DNA of 64,000 nucleotides from Fasciola hepatica (lineage: Eukaryota > Platyhelminthes > Trematoda > Plagiorchiida > Fasciolidae). The stretch is taken from contig CANUEZ040000105.1 of NCBI GenBank assembly GCA_948099385.1, positions 1,933,001-1,997,000 of the forward strand, written 5' to 3'. The notes beneath the pieces were generated by a model that had not been told where the DNA came from, searched no databases, and saw only the letters and a list, made by a program, of their open reading frames with translations. The translations under genes were made by a program, and so were the position numbers. Positions 1-12,500 of this stretch are shown here, piece after piece (the first letter of the stretch is position 1; every line of letters begins with the position of its first letter).

Positions 1-3000
1 CTAGGGGAGTTGACTGACTCAGGTGAATTCTGCGTAAATTTAAGCAAAGCCATCAGTTCAATCGCCCTCGAAAATCACAGACACTTGACTGGCTTTGTGG
101 CCGTCACTCGTCATCTCCCCGTGAAGCTCCTCTGTCCCGTCACGACCCATAACGGGTGCATGGAATTCTTTGTGACAAGTGCAAATATATGCGAATAGGA
201 GATATTCCAGTGATTTCCAGTACTCGGAGATGATTGGTTAAGAGTCATTTAGCGTGGTTCTGGAACAATGTTCACTCAAGCCGTGCTTTGCGGTTAGAAG
301 TAGCGACCTCCCATTTGTCAAAATAGAAGAATGGCAAGAGGCCCAGGACTGTCTGAACTGGAACAAGGCGAAATATTTGCACAAAAGACTCGGGGATGAG
401 CATACACCGGATTTCGAAGAAAAAACTCTAGATCGACATTAGCCATCGTAACAATTTGAAGTGTCTTAATGATTACGTAGCGAGGAGAAAACGTTAAATT
501 CTGAAATCGCGGGCCTCAGGAAAACTCTTGCATAAGGCTCCGAGTCGATTTTCAGGTGCATCAAAGACACATAGGTCCTAGTAACTAAATGTGAGCTTTT
601 GACGCGCATGGCAACTCCCACGGTCTGCACCACATGTTCAATACTGAAAGATGAGATCAGTGCCTTAGATGACAGACGGTCCTGTTCAAAATCGAGAGGA
701 CCGATATATAAAAATCTGTGATGATCAATTGAGTGAAGATACATTTAGTGGTGGGATATAGTTTTACTTCAACGATTCAGGTGGAATCAGGTAATACTGG
801 AACAACTTCAAGAAAAGCAAGCTGAACCTCAGTGTATGAGCCTCTGGTGATGGCTTTGCCGTGATTGCGAATTTTGAGGACTGGAAATCTCAACTGGCAC
901 TTCTAGAAGAGAACTAGACGATTGATTCGTACATCAGACCTCTGAACGAGTTTATTCCGGGAACTCAACTAAGTCCCATGATCTTTCAAAATGATAGTAT
1001 GGACATAAGTACGTCAGTATCACAGTAACGTGGCTTGGGTACCGCACCGTGAAAACTATAGACCGGAGCTTTCACGATCCAGACTTGAACCCAACTTAGA
1101 ATTTCTAAGGCCTATTAGCGGGAAAAATCTACGCCGATAGAACAGTCGCTGCCATTCTGAATGACTTGACGTCCGCCATGTTCGCTGAATGGACGACATA
1201 AAATTTCAAATCGTCCAGAACATCCTCGAAGCAAGTTTGAACGTTGTATCTCCGCTCTTAACAGTAACAATCATTGCATTTCGTAACTAGCTGATAGTTT
1301 TGCTATACACCCAAGGATGGGTTTAATAGAAATTCTCACCGTTTGAGGTATATTAGGTCAGGATAAATCAATTCATCTGGGTCATGTTCATAATCAGTGT
1401 GCATGTTTAATGCAGAAACGGGTTTGCATATCAGCATACCAAATGTGGTCTTCCTAACTGGTTGGGTTCAACAATAATTGCAGGCAAACAAAATAGATTC
1501 ATAGACCCTTCGCGCACTATATTGCGCGATGAATTACTTAGTAGAAATGTGAATAACCGACTACTTACATCGAGTTTGTAAGATCACCATTGGTGTTTGC
1601 TCATCAAGCCATCTTTACAAAATTCTCATTCACATCAGTTCTGAAACAGGAATCATTTTTCATTGTCTCCAATTACTGCAATTCTCAGTAATAAAACCCA
1701 AAACGTCCAACTTTCGCCCAACATACCAATTCATCCGATTGAATGAATACCTGGATGCGAGTGAAATCATGATATATATGGGAATATGTAAAGAGGATAG
1801 TCTGCATGACGTGCTTATATTACAGGTCTCGTTGATCATTCGAAATCTTTTACAATTAGATATCAAGACCTTTTATCCTCACCAAAATATCAGGTCTGGT
1901 GGCGCACCCCATTTTTTGGAGCTATCATCAAGATAGTTCGATGGTTATTCCAAGTGATCTTATATTGTTTTTTGCCCTTTGAAAGATGTCTTCAAAATCA
2001 ACTTCTCATTCTGGTGCTAACTGATGCGACTCTTCAGTAAATGATTAGCAGTTCACTGCCATAGAAAAAAACAGGAATTGGTTGAGGATATATGTTTGTT
2101 GAAACTGTGGACTGGCTATAGTGTCCATTACTACTGGTCACTGGGCAGTCAAGCATATGATGTGCAAAAGCATTGCTAGATCTACAAAAGGACATAACGA
2201 GGGAGAAATCTATTGCGTAAGTGGATGATTTTCAGTGAAGCGTGGTTGATAATGATTCTGGTAAAATCACTGCTTCCAGGCTCCAATTGGTCCAAGCTGG
2301 TTTATTGTAAATCATTTTTTGTAGTTTGAATTCTCATGATATTCTCACTTGTCCTACTCATGAGTAGCGTGCACCTGTCATCATGGACATCATGCATTCA
2401 TGAACTGTTTCTTCATTTCCAATGGACTGAGGCAGTTCCTATCCACTTTTATGCTGTTTAGTGCATGAATATTCTGAGTTTATATGTCTGACTTTGTTGT
2501 TCTATGACTGCATATTTCCATTGTACGAATAATTGTCTTCCACTGCACTACACCGTTGGACGGCACTGAACTCCCATGGCGTGCTAACAAACCTAATACC
2601 AGTTTCATTCGTCCACGTTGAGTAATATCACTCCTGTGGTCTTACAATTGCTACTGTTTGTATTTTTACATTGGTAACTCCTTAGAACATAGAAATTTGT
2701 TCATTCTAGCTTATTTTAGATTATTTTCTTATTCGGTGACTGAAGCTATAATTTCTTGTTAGCTAGAAAGCTTCTTGAATTACTATCTGTACAATGACTG
2801 TGCTGCTCTACAGTTTCGTTCGACCCCTTGCTGAGTAGACTGTTTGTGATCGCACTGTCCAGATATTCCGGATAGCTTTCCATACTGTTGTTCCTGGTTG
2901 CTCAACTGGCTGTAAGTCATTTGCCTTTATATATTTCTATGTATTGCATCAAATCGAACCATGAAATTACGATAAACTTGGTTTTTCAATTGGAATTTGT

Positions 3001-3540
3001 TCTGCTGCCCATAGCCGTGTACAGCCCATATCGTGCACAGAGCTAGTGAGACTGAGTTTCTGCTATGTTGACAGCCTGTGTGATCGGGATAATTGCTACA
3101 CATATTATTCGTTGCCCAATGGAATTTGAGAAGAAAAATCTATGAAAAGGTGTCTTTTATGTGGAAGTTTTCATAATGTGATAACGACACTACATCTGCA
3201 CAGATGTAGACAAATTTTCTCAGACCATTTTCTCAACTAACATCCGTAAGTACTCAGCATTTTGCTGCATTTTGTTTCAGTATAATTCTTTATATCCAGT
3301 GGATGAGTCACTTACGAGTGGTCAGCTGAGGAATCACTGAAAAGCTGTTTCACCGGATTTATTAAAATCTACTTCTATAGCATTTTTTATCAAGTCCTGA
3401 TTTTAGCCTAATTTCGACCTATGTGGTTGTGAGCATCCAAATGATCCCTATTCAGTGGCGAATACAGTATTCTGCCTAAAGACATTTCACGATGTTGGTG
3501 TTGGGAAATTTTGACATTTGGTGACATATCCTGAGCTCCC
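1..3540. other. No gene recognised; AT-rich non-coding DNA
   Basis: Only short frames of about 60 to 90 codons occur here, on both strands. They show no recognisable motif, no convincing chain of splice sites and no composition unlike the surroundings. No tRNA-like, transposon-like or tandem repeat structure was seen. It is best read as intergenic or intronic sequence. Small exons could be hidden in it. Confidence 0.5.
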
Positions 3541-3544
3541 GGTG

Positions 3545-3690
3545 TGGTTTTGTAACTCAGCTGGTAAAACACACTTGATTCTCAAGCATGGGTGCATCTG
3601 TCGGTAGGTCAGTGGGGATTAGCACTTGAATCAAATTTGTCAAAGCAGAGGGAGATTCGGGTTCGATGCAGAGGGTCTATTGCAACATCA
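3545..3690 (+). repeat. tRNA-derived SINE-like sequence
   Basis: A stretch resembling an internal pol III promoter: an A-box-like segment (taactcagctggtaaaac) at about 3555-3572, an anticodon-arm-like piece (cttgattctcaag) and a B-box-like segment (cgggttcgatgc) at about 3658-3669. The distance between the boxes is longer than in a tRNA, so it is either a degenerate SINE head with an insertion or a pseudo-tRNA. No clear 3' tail was seen. Confidence 0.4.
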
Positions 3691-3823
3691 CGAGTAAAAC
3701 AAAAGATAAAGGAGTTCACAGAACGGATATCCATTTGCTGCATTTGTTGTAAATGGATTTTCACAAGCTTTCGAATAGAAGCTATATATTTAGTCTAAAA
3801 ACCATCTGAAATGTTTACTGGGT

Positions 3824-3855
3824 CGTCATGATCATGATCATCATAAGTATCATCG

Positions 3856-3889
<34 letters not shown>

Positions 3890-3892
3890 CAA

Positions 3893-3989
<97 letters not shown>

Positions 3990-3990
3990 T
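3824..3990. repeat. (TCA)n trinucleotide microsatellite
   Basis: Long run of TCA/ATC repeats. Pure from about 3900 to 3989, interrupted once near 3887-3892 (cctcaa), with a degenerate leader (atgatcatgatcatcat) from about 3826. On the minus strand one frame reads it as a run of aspartates; this is a by-product of the repeat. Confidence 0.97.
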
Positions 3991-5576
3991 TTTGCGGTAA
4001 ATGAACATTGGAAACACTTTACTCTCAAATACCGAATATTGCACAAATCACAAGTGAAACTGTGTTTATCTTCGTTCAGAAAATGTGAGAGACTCTCCGG
4101 GATGATTGAGGAAATAATACTGATCACTGTTCCCCTGGAATATTAAAGTGAAAGCTGATGTCTAACAGTTTACATACCCCAGTGATCGCTTTCAAATGTT
4201 TCCCCATTCTTGACTGTGAAGAATCTCGGTATGTGTACTTGCTTTCGTTCGACAATATGAGAACAGCAAAATTTGTCTGTGAACTAGCTTTGCTGAACCA
4301 CTTTGTCGCCAATTCATGTATTGAGAATATACAAACATTTATTGCTGGCTAGTGCGGTTTAAATTTCCGCCCAATATATTTTTCGGCGTATACTCAAAGA
4401 TGTTTGAGACTGGGTCGCTGTCAGTCGCACACAAGATTCTATGGTGTTGCTCAACATTCGCATTATATAAACACAGTATATAATACCGTATAATATCCAT
4501 TTCTCACGTCTATGAACAAAGCGACATGAAAGTGAAGATATCACTCTTTATCTGATTTTGCAAATAGTCATCTAAATTATTTGTGTGCTCTCCTTCTAAC
4601 TTACCTGCAGATATTTGTCAGAAATGTTGCTTGTCAACTTCATTGGCAAGTATTCAAATGTGTGGATGTTTCCGTCCAACAATGGACTAACACTATTGTC
4701 TGGAATCGTCTGGCCCACAATACAGTGCACTGTGACAAGTGAAATAAAGGTGTTTCCAAAATCCGAATGAAAGTGTAGAATTTGGAATGAATATAAAACA
4801 CAAATGACTTAAACGTCATTGAGAATAAAACGACGCGTCGAACAAGCTCGTTTACAGTTATTTGTACTCATATCAATGCATAACAATCATTGTGGCTCAA
4901 ATCAAGGACAGGAAATAATCATCCAAATCGGAAATCTCGAGTGACGGGAATGAGTAAATAACCAATTATGATGATAAGAATGAGGAACTGAACGTGACTG
5001 AGCAAGTTAGTTAGAGTTGATATAAAGGACAAGTCGTCTGCCACTGTTCTTCTTAAACTTCGTGTTTGGCGGCAGCCTGGAAATCTCCCTAATTTGATCT
5101 CAAATCGGTTCACATCGCCATTTATTCAAATCCCCTGAGGGTACAAAACAAACGCTACGTAATCGACACGTGACTTGACTCAATAGGTAAGCTGTGGAAA
5201 TGCAAGTTATTTGCACATAACGCTGGGTTCGACCGGTTCATGCCTCGTTTTTTCAAAGAAAATTAGTCGGACACGAAACAACTTAGTGTTTTCCCACACA
5301 TTGGGTTCTGATGTAGTTGGCATTATTTGATGCAACTTTGCTGATGATTCTCTGTCGTTGGTAACCGGAATAGTCTGATACACAAGTGGAAAGAAGTTAC
5401 TATAGAAGAAGAACGAAATGAAGTAAAATAAAACCAGAAAATGGCAGACCAAAGTGTGGAGCAGCAAAATGGCAAAGTGTATATTCTTAAAGAAATGCGT
5501 CTTCATGCAACATGAACACACAACTCTTCTTCGAATCCACCGGTATGTTTCATACGGCTTGTTAGACAGTGCAACA
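3991..5576. other. No gene recognised
   Basis: Short frames on both strands, none with a motif or a supported exon structure. A longer minus-strand frame (5207-5644) runs through the tRNA-derived repeat that follows and is rich in hydrophobic residues from T-rich DNA. I do not consider it a gene. Confidence 0.45.
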
Positions 5577-5735
5577 GTACACATTCTCCAAGCCCCGCGT
5601 TGGGATTTGAACACGGAGTGTATGTTTACGAGTCCAACACACATTCCTTATCACCAAGCTAACCAAAAGCTGACTGCCGATGATTTGTTTCAGGTTGACT
5701 GCATGTCGTATGTGTGTGATAGCGCCCTTAGGTGA
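5577..5735 (-). repeat. tRNA-derived SINE copy
   Basis: Read on the minus strand it has a leader containing agggcgctatcacacac (about 5732-5716), then an A-box-like segment (tggttagcttggtgataagg) near 5665-5645 and a B-box-like segment (gtgttcaaatccc) near 5605-5593. The box spacing is close to that of a tRNA, followed by a short GC-rich end. A related leader (agggcgctatatcacata) precedes another tRNA-like stretch in both LIR2 arms (about 24510 and 37121), which suggests a dispersed SINE family rather than one decayed tRNA. Confidence 0.5.
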
Positions 5736-6091
5736 CTGACTCTGATTGGCTATATCCCGTCACACACACAAAGGGTGGTCGACTTTTCCACAGCGACCAT
5801 CCTCCTTGTTGAAGGCCTAGGGGGAACGAAGGCTCCTTTATCCACGTCACTTTCAGGCTACGTTTACACGTGAAGTTATAATTGTGTGCACTCTGGGTTT
5901 TCAAACGTCCATTCTGTTTTATGAACGAATACTGATATGATACCTTGCGAAAAGTTTTACAAAATTAAACGAAAATATTACGATAGGATAGGAAACCAAT
6001 AATCACTATTCACAGATGGACAAGTGTCACCGTTCTACGTAGATATAAGGTGCAGGTGTATCATAGACGTTAGTTTTTGTTCTCTATGTAG

Positions 6092-6538
6092 GACTCTTGT
6101 TTGCTCTGAATAAATTCCGTAGTGAACCTGCATCAGTTGACTATTTTCCGAGTGATCATGTTGATCTCGTTTTATCTGATTCTCTCTTGTTCATTTTCGG
6201 TCTACATTATGGACATCACGAGTTCACTTGTCCGGACTGGACACGTGACCTAAGAAGAGTTAAAGAAGCACACGAACAAAACCCAGATTATGATAGCGCA
6301 ACAAGAAAGGGAGTCACTCGGGGTATATTGTCCAGTTTGCTACAGCAAGATACTGATGTGAGCACAGATTGCCGAGAACACCACCTGGATTTCACTTTCG
6401 GTTCAGTATGGTGTATTTATCGTATGTGTTCATTGCACCAACCACATGTTTTACCCTTGTGTGTCGATTGTTGTGCAGGGTGGAGATAGTGAGTGGTATT
6501 ACAGAAACCAAAGAAATTTTGATACTCTCAATAGATAA
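6092..6538 (+). CDS. 3' end of an unidentified gene, two exons with a 73-bp intron
   Basis: Two exons join in frame. The first (6092-6405) follows a good acceptor (tttttgttctctatgtag) and is open for about 105 codons; its start is in phase 1. A donor GTATGG at 6406 and an acceptor ending ttgttgtgcag at 6478 define a 73-bp intron. The second exon (6479-6538) gives 19 more residues and a TAA. The translation is well mixed and hydrophilic, with charged stretches such as DWTRDLRRVKEAHEQNPD and a polar end (SEWYYRNQRNFDTLNR). An ATTAAA lies near 6610 and could be a polyadenylation signal. No domain was recognised, and the upstream exon (which must end in phase 1) was not found. The splice model is inference from signals and frame; the function is unknown. 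Confidence 0.5.
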
Positions 6539-7440
6539 GAAATGCGAAGAAATGATCCATGGATAAACTAGAGTGAAAGTGTCTTTTGTTTTAACCGAGA
6601 AAAGAAGGGATTAAAAGTACTGCGCAGATTGATAATGACTCTACGGTTTTGAAATGCCCCATCATGTGATATTATGCGGGTTTCTTTGTCGAATTCGTGA
6701 TAATAATAACAATAAAAATAATACTAATAATGGGCTGTAAAACATTCAGTTTAGTCCCTCCAGCATCTAACTGCAGGTGAACTGGATGAAGAAAATCAAA
6801 AGTTGTGTCTGTCATCGTTGATTGCATAGTCGGGGAATCTTTTTCCTTCATGAGTTGCGTTGATTTTAATTCCACTTGTTGTACAAATACCTTCTCAAGT
6901 TAATTCCATTGTACCTCATGTTCTCATTACCATTTTGTAGTAAAATGTCATGCCACAGGTGTCCTGGTTAGAGGTGACAGAAATCGTTTCATCCGGCCAA
7001 AATGACATGCTGTTTGAACATTGGTTGTGAAGTGGTTCTCCGTTTTGCCAACAAATAAATACAATCGAGATTCAGAACCTGTTGCTGGTGTTAGATTACT
7101 TCATTTCATCTTAAATTCTCACACAATAATATGACCAATTACATCCCATCCTTCAAGACTGCAACCATAATTGGTGTGGGGCTCCTGAATCCTCCTGAAT
7201 CCTCCTCTACTCTTTCATCTTCTACTAATAAAATCCTAAATTAAAGTTCACAGCCTCACTCCGATTGGGGTGCGGTGGTATTCCCTGCCGTATGCTACTG
7301 GCCGTGCAACGAATTTGTTCTCGGAATGGCTTTTGTGACCTCTTCATCAATGATTTATCTTCGTGAATCCTGTCCGCAAGCACCGAGTCATCCGCGTCAG
7401 ATACCCATGGAATTCAGTCAAACAGAGGTGTTTATTGTTC
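6539..7440. other. Non-coding stretch with short AT-rich repeats
   Basis: Contains an AT-rich patch (ataataataacaataaaaataatac) near 6700 and a small tandem repeat of cctcctgaat near 7185-7210. The frame at 7275-7440 reads fairly protein-like but runs straight into the TAG microsatellite and has no supporting splice signals. Confidence 0.4.
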
Positions 7441-7446
7441 CCATAG

Positions 7447-7449
7447 TTG

Positions 7450-7486
<37 letters not shown>

Positions 7487-7522
7487 CAATAGTATTAGTA
7501 GTAGTAGTAGTAGTAGTAGTAA

Positions 7523-7566
<44 letters not shown>

Positions 7567-7570
7567 TTAT
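7447..7570. repeat. (TAG)n trinucleotide microsatellite
   Basis: Run of tag/gta units from about 7449, with interruptions at about 7487-7496 (caatagtat) and 7520, and a degenerate tail of related units up to about 7640. Frames through it encode runs of serine or valine and are by-products. Confidence 0.97.
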
Positions 7571-7640
7571 TAGAGCCAGTAATAGTGGTAGTAGTAGTTT
7601 TGTTGGTTGTTATTGGTGTTGCAGTTGTAGTTTAGGTACT

Positions 7641-9020
7641 TGGTAGTGTATACTGGAACGATAATACAAACCATTCTTAAGGTACACCGTTTTACGATTC
7701 TATGTATGCTTCAAAAGATGAAAATCTGACGTACCCATAACGTCAACAGAAAACACAACTAACGATATCGGATTAGCTGTGGCAAATCACTTGTTCGAAT
7801 ACTGACGAATTTTCATTGACGACTGCTGACCATTCTGTGATTTATAAATTTAGAAAATCAAATTATTATTAATAATAATGATAACCGTTTTAATTCCCTT
7901 ATTCACTACAGGATGATGGGCATCAATTCTGGAAGAGTTCTGCGGTCATTTAAGAACTTCTGAATGAGGAAGTGACCGGCGGTAGCTGGAATCTAACTCG
8001 AGAATTCCTGATCCGAATTCCATGAGGATGACCGGTTGACCACCGTTGGGTATGGTGTTCCCAGAAGCATCCTATGCTAGTGCATTTCCAGTGTTACTGA
8101 GTGCTCCGAGATAACTTGTGTGATTCACAGAAGGTAAGATAGATCATCTTGTTCGTTGGAGAACAGCTCTTAGATATCGTTTTGTTTCCAAAATGCCAGT
8201 ACCGGCAAGGTTTTTCTCAAAAGACCGTTCTCCTTTGAGGAAACTTGATGAAGTATCCAATAATACTGTGGTAAACAAATCAAAAAGCTTTGAGGCAATT
8301 CTCCCCGAAAAAGTAGGTTGTACAAAGAAATTGGTTGTGATGTGGTTCATGTTGATGAGTGGGACGTTCTAAGAGCAGCCAGTCTGTGAGCCTAAGAAAA
8401 CACAGACGTGGGCTAATTAATTTCATCCGCTGCAAGTAGTACAAGTCTTCTCATCTTCAACTTCAATTCAACAAGACATAGATAAACTGCATTGCTATTT
8501 GTCTTAGGCCACATTTTTTTGGCTCTTTCCAATATAGTTGGGCTATGCCAAGCTCAATTTGACGCTAAACGTCGAAGATCTGAATCATCAATTGGTCGAA
8601 AATTTCGACTCATCTTCACTTTCACCTCTCCACCTTGACTTAAACGTGTCTGGTGTCTCCGACTTGCTAGCTCTACTGTTACTAAAAGTCTACTGCTTCG
8701 TACTCGTATGAGTATGATCTGACATATTGTTCGATGGGTGGCTTAGTCTCACAGTCAGACTGTGAGTCAGAAACAGCTCCGAGTCCACAAAACCACGAAC
8801 GAATGGATGGCAGATGGACGGCGTGGATTTTTGAAGTGAGACATGAATCCTGACGGTGGTGTTCAAGCCTCAAGGCTCCGTCGCCCACACAAGTCGGACC
8901 AATACGTTAGGTGCAACGACTGGGAACGTGGACCAACAAATTACATGTGCATTGTGTTTTACACTGACAAAATGAGACAGTTCGCAGGCAGAAAGGACTT
9001 CTCACTTATGTTATTGAGAC
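7641..9020. other. No gene recognised; one short perfect hairpin
   Basis: Mostly short frames. A perfect 8-bp hairpin (ctcacagt cag actgtgag) lies near 8748-8766. The stretch from 8840 to 9020 directly precedes a reverse-transcriptase-like frame and may be the decayed upstream part of the same element. Confidence 0.4.
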
Positions 9021-9023
9021 GGA

Positions 9024-9240
9024 TTGATATACATCCCCGTAATAAATCTATTTATTCGTTTTTTTCATTCTGAGGCGATCCCCGATTGTTGGAGACATGT
9101 AAGCATTACACATGTGTTAAAGAAAGTATCCAACAAATATCTTCCGATGGCCTACACATCTGTTTTGCTGGAAGTACTTGAAAATGCCATTCTCAACCCA
9201 ATAATTCTCTACTTCCACTCTTCTGACTGAGAACAATTCG
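9024..9240 (+). pseudogene. Decayed non-LTR retrotransposon reverse transcriptase fragment
   Basis: In one frame the translation matches the first conserved RT blocks of CR1/Jockey/L2-type LINEs. A segment corresponding to the usual IP-x-x-W-(K/R)-x-A-x-(I/V)-x-P-(I/V)-x-K-K-G block reads AIPDCWRHVSITHVLKK. It is followed at the right distance by a block equivalent to NYRPISLTSVLCKVLEKII, which here reads YLPMAYTSVLLEVLENAIL. A stop then occurs where family members continue toward the QHGF motif. The catalytic blocks with the aspartates (motifs A and C) were not found downstream. Function is certainly lost. The LINE assignment is from motif recognition; which clade is uncertain. Confidence 0.6.
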
Positions 9241-10464
9241 AGTGTTGTATTTTAACTTCCATTCGCGACTAGTATTTTGAAGCTGCACGCAGACCACGTC
9301 TTGTGTTAACAAGCTTTTGTCTTCTGGTGATTTTTGAGGTATTATTCTATCCACCCTTATTTTCTCTGCTTACGGTGGTAAACTTGTCACAGGTTGTAAA
9401 CACGCCAGTGAGGCTGTATTTGGATTCCCTTATAAAGGAAACCAATATCTGGACATTCTTTCAAACGGCCAACATGAATGGCATAATTTTATCGTGCAAA
9501 TGCGCGGATGAGGTCTTCCAAATTCATTGTGGATCAACCTGCTGAAATTTGCTTTCTTTAAAATTCAAATATTTCCATCAAAAATCAACATCTCTCCCAG
9601 AGATTCCCTTGTCCGTTACCTAGGGATTACGCAAATCTGTCTGTGCAAATGTATATCTGTGTGTGTGCACACAAAGCTGTTCTATTCTCAAAGTACCGAA
9701 GATTTGTTTATTTATCTTTCAGACTAATGAGACCCAGAGGGCCCTATAATCTTGCACTGCAGTTTGCAAATTGTTGCATTCGCCCTGACTGACTTAACTG
9801 TCCACCCATGATTTTCCTTGGTAAAACATTAAATGTTTTGGCGATATCATCAAGTCTTCGAAGATGTTTTCTCGTTGTAGCAACATCAATATTGTCACCG
9901 ATTTCATCTTGAGGCTAGCACTTCAATGCGTGCAACAAATTCACTCGTAAGCAATTATTGTCCAACACCGACCGTTGCCTTCACTTCGAACTCGACAAAG
10001 CGATCTCTTAATTTTCCACTTGGTCGAAATCCAGTGTACTGCCTTCACGTTCACCTTTCAAAAGAAACAGCCTTATCCCTTACCCTACTTGTCTCTTTTT
10101 AGTTACTAGTCAATTAATCACTAATCTCGTTGTTCATCTTCGTGACTAATCCAAATATATTTAATGCTCAATCATGCCTCCAGGTCTTCTTTGCCGCGTT
10201 CCAATTGACCTCATCACTAGTCTCTGAATTCCACGGTAAATCATGTGTGTGTCGAAATTTCACCCTATATTGGGTAAACAAATGCTTCCATTGGGTTCCA
10301 CTTAGACAGTTCAAACACACTGTAAACGTCGAAATAAACAGATGAACATACCATTCCAAAAACAGTTTTGCATTCAATATCTGTGCATTTTCATTCGTAA
10401 TTCCCCTGCCATGATGCTTATCCTCTACTTGACAAAATAAAAACTGAAGATAGCATTTCCGTTT
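9241..10464. other. No gene recognised
   Basis: Flank of the first large inverted repeat. It may include further decayed LINE sequence up to about 9550. Frames at 10130-10377 are open on both strands, but neither has a motif. Confidence 0.4.
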
Positions 10465-10698
10465 ACTACAAGACCGACGGACGAATAATCAGTAGTGTAA
10501 TGTGATAATTGTCATCTGGTCACGGTACTGAACACAAACGTCAAGTAAACTGTCACATAAATACGGGTAAAAAATGCAGTTGAATATATTCTGTTGAATG
10601 ACTAATATATTCGAGAGATATATCATTGAGTACAAAAATATTGAATAAATCTATTTTGCAATGTGGTCTTCAATAGTGCTGCTATGCCCCGGCGTGTG

Positions 10699-10770
10699 TC
10701 CCTCGTGGTCTAGTGGTTAGGGTTCCTGGCTGTCACCCAGCCGGCACGAGTCCGTCTCCCAGCAAGAGAC
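10699..10770 (+). pseudogene. tRNA-Glu-like pseudogene with GTC anticodon position
   Basis: The 5' half matches the tRNA-Glu gene of the same arm (gtggtctagtggttagg, then cctggc...cacccag), but the anticodon loop reads ctGTCac instead of ctTTCac. The T arm is badly eroded (cgagtccgtctcccagcaaga), and the 3' acceptor strand no longer pairs with tccctcg. It is therefore a decayed copy, not a tRNA-Asp gene. Its mirror image is at about 22218-22288 in the other arm. Confidence 0.7.
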
Positions 10771-12498
10771 TTACATTTCACACAGAGATTTAGACTGTGA
10801 AAAAGAGTGAAAATCAGTCAAAACCATGAATTCAGATCGATTTTATATAATTAACAGCATAGAATAGGACTAGCACTGACTAGATATGAATATTGGCAGA
10901 ATCGTTCATCTCGATTTTCTCAGGTAGAATACAAGAATTTCAGTGTCATCACACAATGCGATCCGCGTTGCATTATCTGCAATTCGGTAACTCGAATGAT
11001 TCACATTTACCGATTAAACTCGTCCTTGACGTGGTGAATGATTATTGACAAGGTGAATATGGATACCCCACAATCCACTTACACTTTATACATATGGTCA
11101 AGGAACAGAAAATATTGCAATGGTAACTTGGCTAACCTGATAATTCACAGCAGCATATACAGTTTATTTCACACGCTAATGTTGTCATTTTTGCAAAACT
11201 GAAGTCGAACGAGGAGCTTTTGCTAATCGACATCGAAATGCAACGTACAAAACAGAATTCTGTAGACCACTTGAATGCTTAGACTACGTGAACACATCTA
11301 AAAATATTATCCATAAATGTTTGTTTGATAGGTGAATCTGGTCTTCATTTATCATAGAGAGCTGTCCCATTGTTTCTGGAAGTTGAAAGATGTGGTCGTT
11401 TAGCAGCTTTCAGAAGGGTGAATTGCCACCGTATGGCACTACTAAAAACCCACTGTCTGAGGAACCATAATCGAAAAGGAGGTTATTGTCTGAATAATCC
11501 CTGAAGTGATTCTAATAGAACTAACTCCTAACCCCGTTTGTCGTTTTCAATGGTCAGGATTTTACCAATACTCAACAGATAATGAAATCATTCACTTTAC
11601 ACAAGGACATCTCCCTCTTCTATAGTTCAAACTCACCCTTGATTTTAGTGGGAGATATAAGGAAGAGATTCAATGAGAAACGGTTCCCACGGACGCATGG
11701 ATATGTACTATGTTATTTAGGGATAAATTGTCACTAGTCTTGAAAAGTCAGCCGGAATGACTAAAGGATAATATGTGGAACTTACAATCCTGCATTCACT
11801 GTGTGATTCCCCGTTGTGACTCAGTGCATTGATGATTGTGAGCAAGTGGGTTAAACCAGATGCACAATGAGTGTCTGCATGACATTCTAGAAGCATGAGT
11901 TAAAGCTCCTAAATCAGGACATAGAATTGCGTTGACAGACGTCACATTAGATCTGATTCGATCCGCTGGATAAAACAAAGCCCGTCCTTCTCCTTTCTCG
12001 TTAAGCAAGTGGTTGTTGTTATCCTTCCTATTCACAGTGCAGACAACAATATGCTTAGTTCGAATAACACTATACTACAACTCTGTCAGTAATACATAAG
12101 CGAAATATCCGATTTTACCAAAAACATTTTGAAATTCCATCCGATTGAAAACTCCCTTGAGAATGATATATTACAATTTATTGAACCTTACTCAAATGAA
12201 TCCACTTAAGGTTTTGCTCCATTCGAAATATTTGTGCGCACAGTTGAAAACCCCCAATTCCAAATAATAGTATTTAGAAAACATAAATGTATTTGTGTGC
12301 AAAACTTATGACAAATATGGACGCAAAATTGTCGGATTGTTTTTCTGCTTTGACAAACAAAAATATACGAAGTGAATGAGCAATAGGCAAAACCACCAAT
12401 ATTTTTGATTCGCTTTGTTCACTGTCCTAGGGGTCGGATTGGGAATAGTGATTACGGACAGCCTGGAGCCGAATAGCAGTGAAGCGATAAGTTAAAAC

Positions 12499-12500
<2 letters not shown>

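Noticed and set aside
3795..4127. Minus-strand frame encoding a long run of aspartates
   Set aside because: It is a direct reading of the TCA microsatellite; nothing outside the repeat supports a gene.
5207..5644. A 145-codon minus-strand frame as a membrane protein gene
   Set aside because: It begins inside a tRNA-derived repeat, and the hydrophobic run comes from T-rich sequence; no splice or start support.
7275..7646. Plus-strand frames encoding poly-serine and poly-valine
   Set aside because: By-products of the TAG microsatellite.
8748..8766. Perfect short hairpin as a regulatory site or terminator
   Set aside because: An 8-bp stem in a eukaryotic non-coding stretch is expected by chance in 64 kb, and nothing nearby gives it a role.
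10699..10770. A tRNA-Asp gene (GTC anticodon)
   Set aside because: The body is that of tRNA-Glu, the T arm and 3' acceptor strand are ruined, so it is a relic.
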